A stretch of 64,000 nt of DNA, from assembly GCF_017303215.1 (NCBI RefSeq), contig NZ_JAEMWU010000001.1:372001-436000 (forward strand). Direction: 5' to 3'. Position numbers and translations under genes: made by a program. The notes under the pieces are model-generated. The model did not search any database and was not told the DNA's origin. It saw only the letters and a program-made list of their open reading frames with translations. How positions within the stretch are numbered: position 1 is the stretch's first letter; each line of letters starts with the position of its first letter. Of the stretch, positions 46,463 through 55,869 are shown piece by piece. The stretch comes from Microbacterium esteraromaticum (GTDB taxonomy: Bacteria > Actinomycetota > Actinomycetes > Actinomycetales > Microbacteriaceae).

Positions 46463-46523
46463 CCCCGAAAGTTCCGTCGCACGTCGGTGCTTGACGACCG
46501 CGCTGACGACCTACTATGACGGT

Positions 46524-47945
46524 ATGTCCCGCACAGAGGGTCGAGCCGCCGGCTTCGGCGATGCGGACAGCGGAGTGCCCGGCGATCCGGGCAAACGTGC
46601 AGCCCGCCCGCTGCACGTGCGGCGCGGGCGGATCGTCGATTACGTCTACTTCGTGGTCGCCACTCTCGCCGCGGTCTGGCTGGCCTGGTTGCTCGCCCGC
46701 GAGAGCCTCAGCTGGGGCTGGTGGCTGTTCCTCTTCTTCGTGCTCTTCTGGGCGCTGCTCGCCTACCTGCTGCTGCCGAGGCTGCACAGCATCCTCACCC
46801 GCATCTACGTGCCCGGGTACTTCATCGGGCGGGCGCGGACGAGCGACGGACTGCTCGGCGACCCCATCAACCTCGCGATCCGTGGCAGCCAGGCGCAGCT
46901 TGAGTCAGCGATGGCGGATGCCGGATGGACGCGCGCCGACCCGGTCACCGCGCGCACCAGCATGCGTATCGTCACGTCGACGCTGACGAGACGCAGCTAC
47001 GACGAGGCGCCGGTCAGCCCGCTGCTGCTGTTCGGGCGGGTACAGGACCTCGCTTACCAGCAGGAGGTCGAGGGAAACCCGGCCAAGCGTCACCACGTGC
47101 GCTTCTGGCGCTGCCCGGAAGGGTGGCGGCTGCCGGGCGGAGGCGAGGCCGATTGGCTGGGCGCGGGTACCTTCGACCGCGCCGTGGGCTTCTCGCTGTT
47201 CACGCTGCAGATCACTCACAAGATCGACCGCGATACCGATGTGGAGCGCGACCACATCGTCTCCACGCTCGCGACGGCGTGCCCCGATGCGCAGGTCGAC
47301 GTCATCCGCGACTTCTCCACCGGGTACCACTCCCGCAATGGCGGTGGCGACACGATCACGACCGACGGCGATCTGCCCATCGTCGACCTGCGGAACGTGC
47401 CGGCGCGCCCGGAGTACGAGGCGGCCGGCGACGTGGTCGAGGAGGCCGCTGATCGACGTCCCGTCGCGATCACCCTCGGCGTGCTGCTGCTCGCGTTGCG
47501 GGCTGTCGCCGGGCTGCTGTTCATCGCCTCCATCGTCATCGGCTGGGATGCCTTCGTCGCCTCGCTGGTGGTCGATGTCGACGACGCCGACCTGGACGCT
47601 CAGGTCGTCGCGCAGACCGCCGCGATTGTCGTGATCCTGCTGGCCACGATCGGTGTGATCGCGCAGTTCGCACTCATCGGCCTGATCGATCGCGGCAGCA
47701 ACTGGGCCCGCATCCTGGCGATGACGCTGAGTGTCATCTCGGTCGTCGTCTCGGCCATCGACTACTTCAACGGCGGTCCGCCGGTGAGCCTGCGCGCCAA
47801 TCTGCTTGGGCTGCCGCTGGACATCCTCGTGCTGCTGGCGCTGTCGTCTGCCAGTGCCAGCGCGTGGACGCGGCGCATCCGCTACCTGCGTCTGCGTCGC
47901 GCGCACATGACAAGCCCGAAGGGGCATACCGCGCGCGACGCATAG
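46524..47945 (+). CDS. LssY C-terminal domain membrane protein
   Basis: 473 residues. Two N-terminal helices (about 35-85), then an LssY_C domain (about 110-265): VPGYFIGRARTSDGLLGDPINLAIRGSQAQLESAMADAGW, then RRSYDEAPVSPLLLFGRVQDLAYQQ and HHVRFWRC. Four to five helices follow. LssY_C proteins are linked to Legionella secretion/PAP2 proteins, but the biochemical role is unknown. The start at 46524 was chosen because upstream in-frame sequence overlaps the previous gene. TTGACG at 46492 with TATGAC at 46516 may be its promoter. Confidence 0.82.
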   Translation: MSRTEGRAAGFGDADSGVPGDPGKRAARPLHVRRGRIVDYVYFVVATLAAVWLAWLLARESLSWGWWLFLFFVLFWALLAYLLLPRLHSILTRIYVPGYFIGRARTSDGLLGDPINLAIRGSQAQLESAMADAGWTRADPVTARTSMRIVTSTLTRRSYDEAPVSPLLLFGRVQDLAYQQEVEGNPAKRHHVRFWRCPEGWRLPGGGEADWLGAGTFDRAVGFSLFTLQITHKIDRDTDVERDHIVSTLATACPDAQVDVIRDFSTGYHSRNGGGDTITTDGDLPIVDLRNVPARPEYEAAGDVVEEAADRRPVAITLGVLLLALRAVAGLLFIASIVIGWDAFVASLVVDVDDADLDAQVVAQTAAIVVILLATIGVIAQFALIGLIDRGSNWARILAMTLSVISVVVSAIDYFNGGPPVSLRANLLGLPLDILVLLALSSASASAWTRRIRYLRLRRAHMTSPKGHTARDA

Positions 47946-47955
47946 ATGCGCTCCG

Positions 47956-50175
47956 CTAACGCCGCAGCCCCGCCACCAGCTCGTCGACGATCTCGGTACG
48001 CTGCTCGATGCTCATCGGCTTGCCGGGCACACCCGGTCGACGCTGGTCGGGACGCGGTCCGTCGAGCGGTCGGTACTGCACACCGGCGGCGGCGAGTCGG
48101 CGCAGGTGCACGTCGAGGCGCTCCGCGAAGTCGTCGAACGATCCAGGCTCTCCCCCGAGCCACAACCGCTCGGCGATCGCCGAGAGCCGGGGGAACATCG
48201 CGAAGTCGACCCGGTCGCGGGTGGGCAGATGCTCGGTCCACACGTTGGCCTGGCCGCCAACCGCCCCGTCGGGGATGCGCAGCGTGTAGGCGCGTTCGAT
48301 CGGGAGCGGTGGACCCACTCTGATCGGCTCATCGACGGTATCGGCCTGCGGGTAGTCGAGGTACGCCTCGAGATCGGGGCATCCGATCACCGGGATGCCA
48401 CGGCGCAGCGCCTCAGCCATCGCAACCGGCCCGCGCCAGGCGAGCAGCCGCACACCGTCCGGCACATCGCCTTCGAGCACCTCATCCCAGGCGAGGGCGG
48501 TGCGTCCGCGCGCGCGCACGTGGGCGACGAACGCGCGCGTGAACCAGGGCTGCACCTCGTGCACGGACGTGAGACCCAGCTGCAGCATCCGCTCTTGGGC
48601 AGCCGCGCTGGCGGTCCACTCCTGCGTCGACACCTCGTCGCCGCCGATTCCAACCCACTCACAGTCAAATATGCCGCAGAGGGCATCGATTGCCGCGTAG
48701 CCGAAATCGAGCGCCGCCTGGGTGGGTGCGAGCGTGCGGTGGTTGATCCCGAAGCGCTCCCACGCGCTGGTCGCCGGTTCGGAGACGTCGGTATTGCCGA
48801 GCTCGGGGTACGCGGCCAGTGCGGCCTGCACGTGCCCGGGCAGCTCGACTTCGGGTACGAGCGTGACGAACCGCTCGGCCGCATAGGCGACCAGCCCACG
48901 CAGTTCGTCCGCGGTGTAGAAGCCCTCGTGTCGCCCGGGCTGCACGGTGGCCTGCGGGCCGTGGCCGAGCTGCGTCGCCTCGCGCACCGCACCGATCTCG
49001 GTCAATCGGGGGTAGCCGGGCACCTCGAACCGCCACCCCTGATCGTCGGTGAGATGCAGGTGCAGCACGTTCAGGTGGTGCGCGGCGAGCAGGTCGATCA
49101 GGCGGCGCACGTCGTCGACCGGACGGAAGTGCCGCGCCACGTCGAGCATCGCCCCGCGCCAACCGAAGGCCGGCGCTCCCGTCCACGTGCCCGCCGGCAG
49201 CTCGGAGCCCACGGGGCTCTCGGGCGTGCAGAGCTGGCGCAGGGTGACCGCACCGCGGAAGACCCCCTCGGGTGTCGCCCCGGCGACCTCGACGAGAGTC
49301 GGCGCGACGGTGATGCGGAATCCTTCGCGGTCGTCGCTGACGTCGTCGCTGACCCGCAGGGTGATCGACGGCCGCTGTGACGCATCGGAACCTTCGGCGC
49401 CGACCTGCAGCCAGTCGCCGAGCTGTCGGGCGATACCCGTCAGTTCGGCGTCCGCGACGATAGGTGTGTCGGCGCGCAGCGTGAACATTCCGCGATCGGA
49501 GTAGACCTCGTGCTGCACCGCGGGAACCGTCGCCAGGTAGGGGGGCAACGACGCCGGCAGCATCCGCCCCGGCTGGGAGCCGGTGAGAGCTCCGTCCGCG
49601 ACGACCGGTACACCGGCGACGAGCACCTCGACGGGCGCAAGGTCGGTGCGCAGCCGCTCGGGTGCGAGCTCGGTGGGATCGAAGAGCACCAGGTCGGCGA
49701 TGGCCCCGGCACGGATGACACCACGCGGCGCGTCGCCAAGGTCGAGCCCCAGACGCGCGGCCGGCTCTGCGGACACCAGGCGCACGGCATCTTCGAGCGA
49801 AAGGCCGCCGCGCGGAACCGCGGCACGCGCGTCGGAACCCTGCGCAGATCCGTGCGCAGATCCGCTCGCGGCGACGTTCATCACGCTGGCGGCATGTACG
49901 CCCGACACGGTGGTCACTCCCACCAGCGGTGACCCACCGGCGGCATCCTCAGCAATCAGGCCCGGCGCCAGCACGAGAGCGGTGCCGTCGATCTCGACGG
50001 TGCCGGGCGGCACGTCGAACGCATCCGTGGCATCCGTCCGAGAGATGGCGGCCACGCGCGCACCCTCGACCGCGACGTCGGCGACGTAGCGCTCGGCACC
50101 CGTGCCGTCGACCACCGAGACGCCGCGGTACACGCGCACGCGCCCCTCACTTGCCAGTCGTTCGCTCAGCAGCAT
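47956..50175 (-). CDS. GH20 beta-N-acetylhexosaminidase fused to a degenerate amidohydrolase-like N-terminal domain
   Basis: 739 residues. Residues 1-205 look like the outer strands of an N-acyl-D-amino-acid deacylase/NagA-type amidohydrolase: YRGVSVVDGTGAERYVADVAVEGARVAAI, LVLAPGLI, then EDAVRLVSAEPAARLGLD and GVIRAGAIADLVLFDP. The metal-binding HXH that should follow APGLI is replaced by AEDAAGG and most of the barrel is missing, so this part is probably inactive. Residues 210-335 form a GH20b-like domain. From about 336 on lies the GH20 barrel with the catalytic Asp-Glu in GIGGDEVSTQEW (D513-E514). No signal peptide, so cytoplasmic. A strong GGAGGTGA ribosome binding site fixes the start at 50175. 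Confidence 0.88.
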   Translation of the reverse strand: MLLSERLASEGRVRVYRGVSVVDGTGAERYVADVAVEGARVAAISRTDATDAFDVPPGTVEIDGTALVLAPGLIAEDAAGGSPLVGVTTVSGVHAASVMNVAASGSAHGSAQGSDARAAVPRGGLSLEDAVRLVSAEPAARLGLDLGDAPRGVIRAGAIADLVLFDPTELAPERLRTDLAPVEVLVAGVPVVADGALTGSQPGRMLPASLPPYLATVPAVQHEVYSDRGMFTLRADTPIVADAELTGIARQLGDWLQVGAEGSDASQRPSITLRVSDDVSDDREGFRITVAPTLVEVAGATPEGVFRGAVTLRQLCTPESPVGSELPAGTWTGAPAFGWRGAMLDVARHFRPVDDVRRLIDLLAAHHLNVLHLHLTDDQGWRFEVPGYPRLTEIGAVREATQLGHGPQATVQPGRHEGFYTADELRGLVAYAAERFVTLVPEVELPGHVQAALAAYPELGNTDVSEPATSAWERFGINHRTLAPTQAALDFGYAAIDALCGIFDCEWVGIGGDEVSTQEWTASAAAQERMLQLGLTSVHEVQPWFTRAFVAHVRARGRTALAWDEVLEGDVPDGVRLLAWRGPVAMAEALRRGIPVIGCPDLEAYLDYPQADTVDEPIRVGPPLPIERAYTLRIPDGAVGGQANVWTEHLPTRDRVDFAMFPRLSAIAERLWLGGEPGSFDDFAERLDVHLRRLAAAGVQYRPLDGPRPDQRRPGVPGKPMSIEQRTEIVDELVAGLRR

Positions 50176-50270
50176 CCCGTCACCTCCCCCATCGGAACAT
50201 CGGTCGAGATCGGATGCGGGACGACGGAAGGCACGAAGCGCTCCCCCTTCTCGGTGCTGTGCGCCCGCCC

Positions 50271-50296
50271 GGTGGGCGGAGTTCGCTCCGCCCACC
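50271..50296 (-). terminator. Hairpin terminator after the multicopper oxidase
   Basis: Perfect 10-bp stem (GGTGGGCGGA and complement) around GTTCGC, 20 bp beyond the oxidase stop and before the GH20 gene. Confidence 0.65.
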
Positions 50297-50315
50297 CTAG
50301 CGGGAGCCGCGGGGC

Positions 50316-51854
50316 TCAGTTCTGCTGGTAGGCGATGGCGCGCATCATGCCCGATTCGCCGTGATAGACGTTGTGGCAGTGGGTCATCCATCGCCCCGGG
50401 TTGTCGGCATCGAACTCGACGCGCAGCCGCTGCCCGGGCAGCACGATCGAGGTGTCTTTGCGGGGTCCGCCACCGCTGTGCTGGTACGTGTGACCGTGAA
50501 GGTGCATCGGATGCCACATCATCGTCGTGTTGACGAACTCGAGGGCGACCCGCTCGCCAGCCGCGACGCCGATCGCATCGCGCATGGGCTGCTCCATGTC
50601 CATGCGACGGCCGTTGATCCCCCAGTTGTAGCTCATCATCCCGCCGGTGAGTCGAAGCTCGATCGTACGGTCGACGGCGCGCTCGGCAAGCCGAACGGCT
50701 TCAACGGCCCGCAGATCTGCCGCGGTCGCCGGTGGACGGGTGCGCGGCAGGCGGTCTTCGGCGCTCGGCACGGCCCCGGCTCCTGTGCGCAGGACAGCAC
50801 GCGCCTGCTGTCCTTTGCCGAGCGCCTCGGCGATCACCGCGAACGCGCCGTCGGCGGCTGTGATCACGGCGTCGTAGCGTTCGCCCATGCCGAGCACGAC
50901 GCTTTCGGCCGTGAACGGCTCGATGGGGAATCCATCGGTGTGGGTGAGGGTGAGCGGATGCCCGACGATGCCGAATCGGAAGGCGGTGTCGCCGCCGGTG
51001 TTGATGACGCGCAGGCGGATGCGCTGCCCCGGCGTCGCCGTGAACGTCTCGGGATCCTGGGGACCGCGTCCGTTGATCAGGTAGAGGGGGTAGTAGACGT
51101 CTCCGGCGTCCCCGCCGAGCAGATCCGATCCGGCGCCCATGAGCATGTGCCCCTGCCGCTGCGGCTCGTCGTCATCGTCGTCTACGCCGCCGTGACCCAT
51201 CGCGCCGTGATCCATCCCCGCGCCCATACCCTGCGAGAGCTCGGCCAGCACCTCGTCGGGTGTGGACGTAACGCCGTCGAGCCAGTCATCGAGCACGATG
51301 ATCCACTCGTGGTCGTAGTCACCGGGCTCGGCCGGGTCATCGATGATCAGAGGCGCATACAGGCCCCGATCGAACTGGGTCCCCGAGTGCGGGTGGAACC
51401 AGTACGTGCCCGGGTGTGAGAGGGCGAAATCGTAGGTGAACGTGTCGCCTGGGGCGATCGGCTGCTGGGTGAGGTGCGGCACACCGTCCATGTCGTTACG
51501 CAGCGCGAGACCGTGCCAGTGCGCGGTCGTCGAATCGGGCAGGTCGTTGGTCAGCGTCACCTGCAGGCGATCGCCGACCGTGGCGCGGATCGGCTCGGTG
51601 GCCGAGGCGCCCCGGTAGGCCCAGGTGTCAGCCGTGGTGCCCCCGAGGTCGAGGGTCATCGGGGTCGCGGTGAGTGTGCGGCGCACGACGGTGCCGGTGA
51701 CGCGCCGCGCGGCCTCGGCTTCGGTCACGGGAGCGCCGGTGGGAGGGATGAACGCGGATGCCGTCGGGCGCGGCGTGCATGCGGCGAGGCCGGCCGTGGC
51801 CAGGGTGAGAGCACCCAATGCGAGGAAGTGTCTGCGGTCGAGTGGGGAAGCCAT
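50316..51854 (-). CDS. Multicopper oxidase, lipoprotein exported by Tat
   Basis: 512 residues. The N-terminus MASPLDRRHFLALGALTLATAGLAAC has a twin-Arg motif and a lipobox Cys. Copper ligands are complete: HWHG, HPHSG, HPMHLHGH and the type 1/3 cluster HCHNVYHGESGM with Met as axial ligand. A His/Asp/Met-rich insert (GMGAGMDHGAMGHGGVDDDDDEP) near residue 230 resembles the Met-rich copper-binding region of CueO-type enzymes. It probably oxidises Cu(I) and protects the envelope from copper. Second gene of an operon led by the DUF6153 gene under a CsoR-like operator. Confidence 0.93.
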   Translation of the reverse strand: MASPLDRRHFLALGALTLATAGLAACTPRPTASAFIPPTGAPVTEAEAARRVTGTVVRRTLTATPMTLDLGGTTADTWAYRGASATEPIRATVGDRLQVTLTNDLPDSTTAHWHGLALRNDMDGVPHLTQQPIAPGDTFTYDFALSHPGTYWFHPHSGTQFDRGLYAPLIIDDPAEPGDYDHEWIIVLDDWLDGVTSTPDEVLAELSQGMGAGMDHGAMGHGGVDDDDDEPQRQGHMLMGAGSDLLGGDAGDVYYPLYLINGRGPQDPETFTATPGQRIRLRVINTGGDTAFRFGIVGHPLTLTHTDGFPIEPFTAESVVLGMGERYDAVITAADGAFAVIAEALGKGQQARAVLRTGAGAVPSAEDRLPRTRPPATAADLRAVEAVRLAERAVDRTIELRLTGGMMSYNWGINGRRMDMEQPMRDAIGVAAGERVALEFVNTTMMWHPMHLHGHTYQHSGGGPRKDTSIVLPGQRLRVEFDADNPGRWMTHCHNVYHGESGMMRAIAYQQN

Positions 51855-51919
51855 GACAAGGATCTTTCGTGTCGGTGAGAGAGTGACGAGCGCACGGGGC
51901 GAGCCCGCGCAGGCTCGAC

Positions 51920-52312
51920 TCACGTGCGACTGATCGAGAGTTCTTGCGGTGACAGTGCGGTGCGGCGGGGCGCGGAATGCGCGACGGCGTCTGCGGTGAT
52001 GGTGTGCGGTGAGAGTCGCGGCACCGCGGACAGGGGCGGGTCGACCGCGGTCGGCGCGGCGGGACCTGCCGGTGCCGACAGGCACGGCGTGCCCTCATCG
52101 CCGTCGTCTGTCGGGCACGGCATCGGCGTGTGCGCCGCGTCTTCGGGCGCGTGCTCGACCGAGGCGGTGCTCGAGATGGAACCGGAGGGGTGCGTCGGTG
52201 CGGCGCCCGCCAGTGAGTGCATCGACAACAGCCCCGCGGCTACGAGGAGGGCGAGCACGACTGCCAGGGCACCGCGCGGTGCCCTGATGCGGATTCGGAC
52301 AGGAGCCCTCAC
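51920..52312 (-). CDS. DUF6153-like small exported/membrane protein
   Basis: 130 residues from the GTG at 52312 (an ATG at 52324 would add four). A basic N-terminus leads into a hydrophobic helix GALAVVLALLVAAGLLSMHSLAG, then a Cys/His/Thr/Pro-rich extracytoplasmic region with MPCPTDDGDEGTPCLSAP. This matches the small DUF6153 proteins found beside copper genes. Its 65-bp gap to the oxidase and the upstream palindrome point to a copper operon. GTG 52312 sits 7 bases after a TATGCT (-10-like), suggesting a leaderless transcript (inference). Confidence 0.65.
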   Translation of the reverse strand: MRAPVRIRIRAPRGALAVVLALLVAAGLLSMHSLAGAAPTHPSGSISSTASVEHAPEDAAHTPMPCPTDDGDEGTPCLSAPAGPAAPTAVDPPLSAVPRLSPHTITADAVAHSAPRRTALSPQELSISRT

Positions 52313-52321
52313 GCCGCAGAG

Positions 52322-52340
52322 CATACCCCTCGGGGGTATG
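52322..52340. promoter_or_regulatory. CsoR-type copper operator
   Basis: CATACCCCTCGGGGGTATG: perfect 8-bp arms with a 3-bp centre, resembling known CsoR operators (ATACCCC...GGGGTAT). It overlaps the promoter and start of the copper operon and lies in the gap to the divergent MMPL gene. Confidence 0.7.
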
Positions 52341-52445
52341 AATCGGCTCCCAATCGCAGCCCACGCGACATCCCCCAAAAGGTGGAGGCCGGATTCGACC
52401 GGTCGCCCGATGATTCCGGCGGCCGATCGGAGTGGAATCGTTGAC

Positions 52446-54608
52446 ATGCCGTCCTCTTCGTATCGCCCCCGCTTCTCCGACCGGCTCACGTCGCGTCGCG
52501 GCGCTTGGCTCGCGCTCGGTCTTGCCCTGCTCGTGCTGACGCTCCTATTCGGCGCGTTCAGCGGCGCGACAGCGCCGTCCGGCAACGCGCAGGCGCCGCA
52601 GGACTCGGAGTCGGCGCATGCCGCCGACCTGATGGCGCAGTTCCCGAACGCGGACCGCCAGTCGGTGCTGGTCGTCGCGTCGCGGGACGACGGTGCAGAG
52701 CTGTCGGATGCTGATATCGCCGACCTCGAGGCCGTGCTGCCGGCGCTCGACGAGCACACCGAGGCACCATCGTCGGGTCCGATGATCAGCGACGACGGTC
52801 ATGCCGCACTGCTGGTTGCGCCGATCGCGGTGGGCGAGAGCAACACCGAGAACGCGACGACCATTGAGGCGCTGCGCGATAGCATCCGCGAACATTCCCC
52901 GACGGGCATGAGTCTTCTCGTCACCGGCGGACCCGCATTCGGCGCCGACATCGCCGCGGCGTTCGACGGCGCCAACATCACCCTGCTGCTGGTGACCGTG
53001 CTGATCGTCGCGGTGCTGTTGATCATCACCTATCGCTCGCCGGTGCTGTGGCTCGTGCCCCTCATCGTCATCGCGCTCGCCGACGGCCTCGCCGGCCGGG
53101 TCACCGCCGCTGCCGCGTCGTTGTGGGACTTGCAGTTCGACGCCGGCATCGTCAGCGTGCTGGTGTTCGGCGCTGGAACCAACTACGCCCTGCTGTTGAT
53201 CTCGCGCTATCGCGAAGAGCTGCTCACCGCTGATGATCATCGCCGGGCCCTCAGCGTGGCCTGGCGCCGGACGGCGCCGGCCATCCTGGCATCCAATGTC
53301 ACGGTCGTGCTCGCCTTGCTCACGCTCGTGCTCGCGGTCATCCCGGGAACGCACGGGCTGGGCATCACCTCGGCGATCGGTCTGCTCATCGCACTGGCCG
53401 CCGTGTTGCTGGTGCTGCCGCCGGCGCTCGCGATCTGCGGACGAGGCGTGTTCTGGCCCTTCGTCCCCCGGCCCGGGGTCGAACGCTCTCAGGGACGCGC
53501 GTGGCGTTCGGTGGCGACGCACGTCGTGCGTCGGCCGGCCCGCAGCCTGCTGGCGGGTCTGGCACTGCTCGCCGTGATGTCGGCAGGGCTGTGGGGCATC
53601 AGCGTCGGGCTGGACCAGATCGAGAAGTTCCGTGTGCAGTCGGAGTCGGCCGCGGGTCTCGAGGTCGTCTCAGCCCACTTCGCCGGAGGTGAGGCGCAAC
53701 CGATCTGGGTGGTCGCCGATGCCGAGCAGGCCGATGACGTCGTCGATGTCGCGGCCGCCGTGCCGGGTGTCGTGCGCGCGCATCCGGTCGCATCGACTGA
53801 GGATGCCACCCTGACCAAGATCATGGTGACGAGCCAGTACGCGCCGAGCACGCCACAGAGCCTCGAGCAGATCGGTGAGCTGCGCGCGGCGGTGCACGCC
53901 GTGCCGGGAGCGGATGCAGTCGTGGGCGGCGCTGTCGCCACCGATGTCGATGCCCGCGCCGGCAACACACAGGATCTGTGGGTCATCGCTCCCCTGGTGC
54001 TGGTCGTCAGTCTCATCGTGCTGCTGGTCTTGCTGCGCGCGGTGATGGCTCCTCTGCTGCTCATCGCGGTGAACGTGGCCAGTGCCCTCGCAGCGATCGG
54101 CGCGGGCGCCTGGCTGAGCCGCGTTCTGTTCGATCAGCAGTCGCTCGACCTGCAGGTGCCGCTGCTGTCGTTCCTCTTCCTGGTCGCCCTGGGTATCGAC
54201 TACACGATCTTCTTGGTGCACCGGGCGCGTTCCGAGAGCGCGAGCCGGGGTACCAGGCAGGGCATGATCGAGGCCGTCACGCATACCGGTGGCGTCATCA
54301 CCAGTGCGGGTATCGTGCTCGCCGCCGTGTTCGCCGCGCTCGGTGTGCTTCCGTTAGTCACTCTGGGGCAGCTCGGTCTCATCGTCGGTGTCGGTGTGGT
54401 GGTCGACACGCTCGTCGTGCGCACCGTGATCATCCCGGCGCTGTTCAGCGCACTCGGCGACCGCATCTGGTGGCCGGGGGCGCGACCAGCCGGCGCATCC
54501 CGCACCATCGCGGTGTCCGCAGACTCCGCCTCGGCGCCTGCGGAACGGCTCGATGGAGAGGCAGAATCGACCCATGAGCGTCGTGAGCGCATCGCTGAAC
54601 CGTCCTGA
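52446..54608 (+). CDS. MMPL family (RND-like) transporter
   Basis: 720 residues. Two-fold repeated RND topology: helix 1 (WLALGLALLVLTLLFGAF), a large extracytoplasmic loop, five helices with the signature GAGTNYALLLISRYREEL, then a repeat with VALGIDYTIFLVHRARSES and the following conserved charged loop. It is an efflux or lipid-export transporter; the substrate is unknown. No MmpS or TetR partner is beside it. The start at 52446 is the first ATG giving the standard N-terminus; upstream in-frame sequence is antisense to the DUF6153 gene. Confidence 0.9.
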   Translation: MPSSSYRPRFSDRLTSRRGAWLALGLALLVLTLLFGAFSGATAPSGNAQAPQDSESAHAADLMAQFPNADRQSVLVVASRDDGAELSDADIADLEAVLPALDEHTEAPSSGPMISDDGHAALLVAPIAVGESNTENATTIEALRDSIREHSPTGMSLLVTGGPAFGADIAAAFDGANITLLLVTVLIVAVLLIITYRSPVLWLVPLIVIALADGLAGRVTAAAASLWDLQFDAGIVSVLVFGAGTNYALLLISRYREELLTADDHRRALSVAWRRTAPAILASNVTVVLALLTLVLAVIPGTHGLGITSAIGLLIALAAVLLVLPPALAICGRGVFWPFVPRPGVERSQGRAWRSVATHVVRRPARSLLAGLALLAVMSAGLWGISVGLDQIEKFRVQSESAAGLEVVSAHFAGGEAQPIWVVADAEQADDVVDVAAAVPGVVRAHPVASTEDATLTKIMVTSQYAPSTPQSLEQIGELRAAVHAVPGADAVVGGAVATDVDARAGNTQDLWVIAPLVLVVSLIVLLVLLRAVMAPLLLIAVNVASALAAIGAGAWLSRVLFDQQSLDLQVPLLSFLFLVALGIDYTIFLVHRARSESASRGTRQGMIEAVTHTGGVITSAGIVLAAVFAALGVLPLVTLGQLGLIVGVGVVVDTLVVRTVIIPALFSALGDRIWWPGARPAGASRTIAVSADSASAPAERLDGEAESTHERRERIAEPS

Positions 54609-55869
54609 CCCGCCCGGTGCAACGCACACCGCCGCACCGGGCACGGGTGCGGCGGTGCGGGCGATGGAGATCGGTCAGTACCTGATGGTGCTGCTGCTGA
54701 CGGTCATCGGCGTCGTGCGGGCGGTCGGCGACGGAGTTGCGGTAGCGGTGGCGATCATCACGGGCGCCGCGATCATCGTCTGGCACGTCGCCGGGGCTGT
54801 TCTGCTCGCACGGGCACCGTCGCGGGCGCTGTCGGTCGGGTGGCTGCTGGGCCTTGCCGCCGTGTGGGTGGGGGCCGTGGCGGTGTCCGCCGAGTTCGTC
54901 TGGCTGGCGTTCCTGCTGTGGCTGCTGGCCGGTCACCTGCTCTCGTTGCGGTGGGGTCTCGTGTTCTCGGGCGTGGTCCTGTCCGTCGTCGTCGTCGCGC
55001 CGATCCTGCACCACGGCACCACGACCTACGCCACCGTCTTCGGTCCGCTGATCGGTGGGGTGTTCGCGTTCGGGATCTCTCGGGGCTATCTGCAGCTGCT
55101 CAAGGACGCCGCCGAGCGCGAGCGCCTGGTCGCCTCGCTCACCCGAGCCCAGCACGAGATGGCCGAACTGCAGGACGAGCTCGCCGACGCACAGCGCACG
55201 TCGGGGGCGATCGCCGAGCGCACCCGCATCTCGCGCGATATCCATGACACCGTCGCTCAAGAGATCTCGTCGATTCGACTACTCGCCCACGCGGCGATGG
55301 AACGCAGCGACGATCCGGACGCGATCCGCGCTCTCGCGCAGATCGAACAGCTCGCCGGCGAGAGCCAGTCCGACATCCGCCGTATCGTCGAGGCGCTCGC
55401 GCCCGCCGAACTCGATGACGACGCGCTCGCTGCTGCGCTGCGGCGGATGCTGGATCGCATGCACGCCGAGACCGGCCTGCAGACGGATCTGCACGTGGAC
55501 GACACGCTTCCGGTGCTGCCGACTGAGGCCGAGGTGGCGCTGTTGCGGGTCGCGCAGTCGGGGCTGGCCAACGTGCGGCTGCATTCGCACGCGACCCGGG
55601 TGGTGATGAGCCTGATCGACGCCGAAGATGCCGTGCGCCTGGACATCATCGACGATGGCACCGGCTTTGATCTCGTCGCGTGGGAGGCGGATGCTGACGC
55701 CGGGGCATCCAGCTACGGACTGCGATTCATGCGCGCCCGCTTGCGCGAGCTGGGCGGAGGGCTCGACATCGAGAGCACGCCCGGAGAGGGCACCGCGATC
55801 TCGGCGCACCTGCCCGTATCGACCTCGACGCGCAATCATGAGAGTCGAAGCCAGGAGGAGATCCCATGA
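54574..55869 (+). CDS. Sensor histidine kinase, NarL/DesK-type
   Basis: 431 residues with several N-terminal helices (about 35-150), a coiled-coil stretch ([27 protein letters not shown]), HisKA_3 with [18 protein letters not shown], and a HATPase_c domain with [24 protein letters not shown] and [19 protein letters not shown]. The start could also be 54553 or 54664; none has a clear ribosome binding site. It overlaps the end of the MMPL gene and the next regulator (ATGA), suggesting coupled expression with the transporter. Confidence 0.88.
   Translation: MSVVSASLNRPDPPGATHTAAPGTGAAVRAMEIGQYLMVLLLTVIGVVRAVGDGVAVAVAIITGAAIIVWHVAGAVLLARAPSRALSVGWLLGLAAVWVGAVAVSAEFVWLAFLLWLLAGHLLSLRWGLVFSGVVLSVVVVAPILHHGTTTYATVFGPLIGGVFAFGISRGYLQLLKDAAERERLVASLTRAQHEMAELQDELADAQRTSGAIAERTRISRDIHDTVAQEISSIRLLAHAAMERSDDPDAIRALAQIEQLAGESQSDIRRIVEALAPAELDDDALAAALRRMLDRMHAETGLQTDLHVDDTLPVLPTEAEVALLRVAQSGLANVRLHSHATRVVMSLIDAEDAVRLDIIDDGTGFDLVAWEADADAGASSYGLRFMRARLRELGGGLDIESTPGEGTAISAHLPVSTSTRNHESRSQEEIP

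Noticed and set aside
51924..52445. Upstream extension of the MMPL gene
   Set aside because: It is antisense to the DUF6153 gene and the operator; the usual RND N-terminus begins at 52446.
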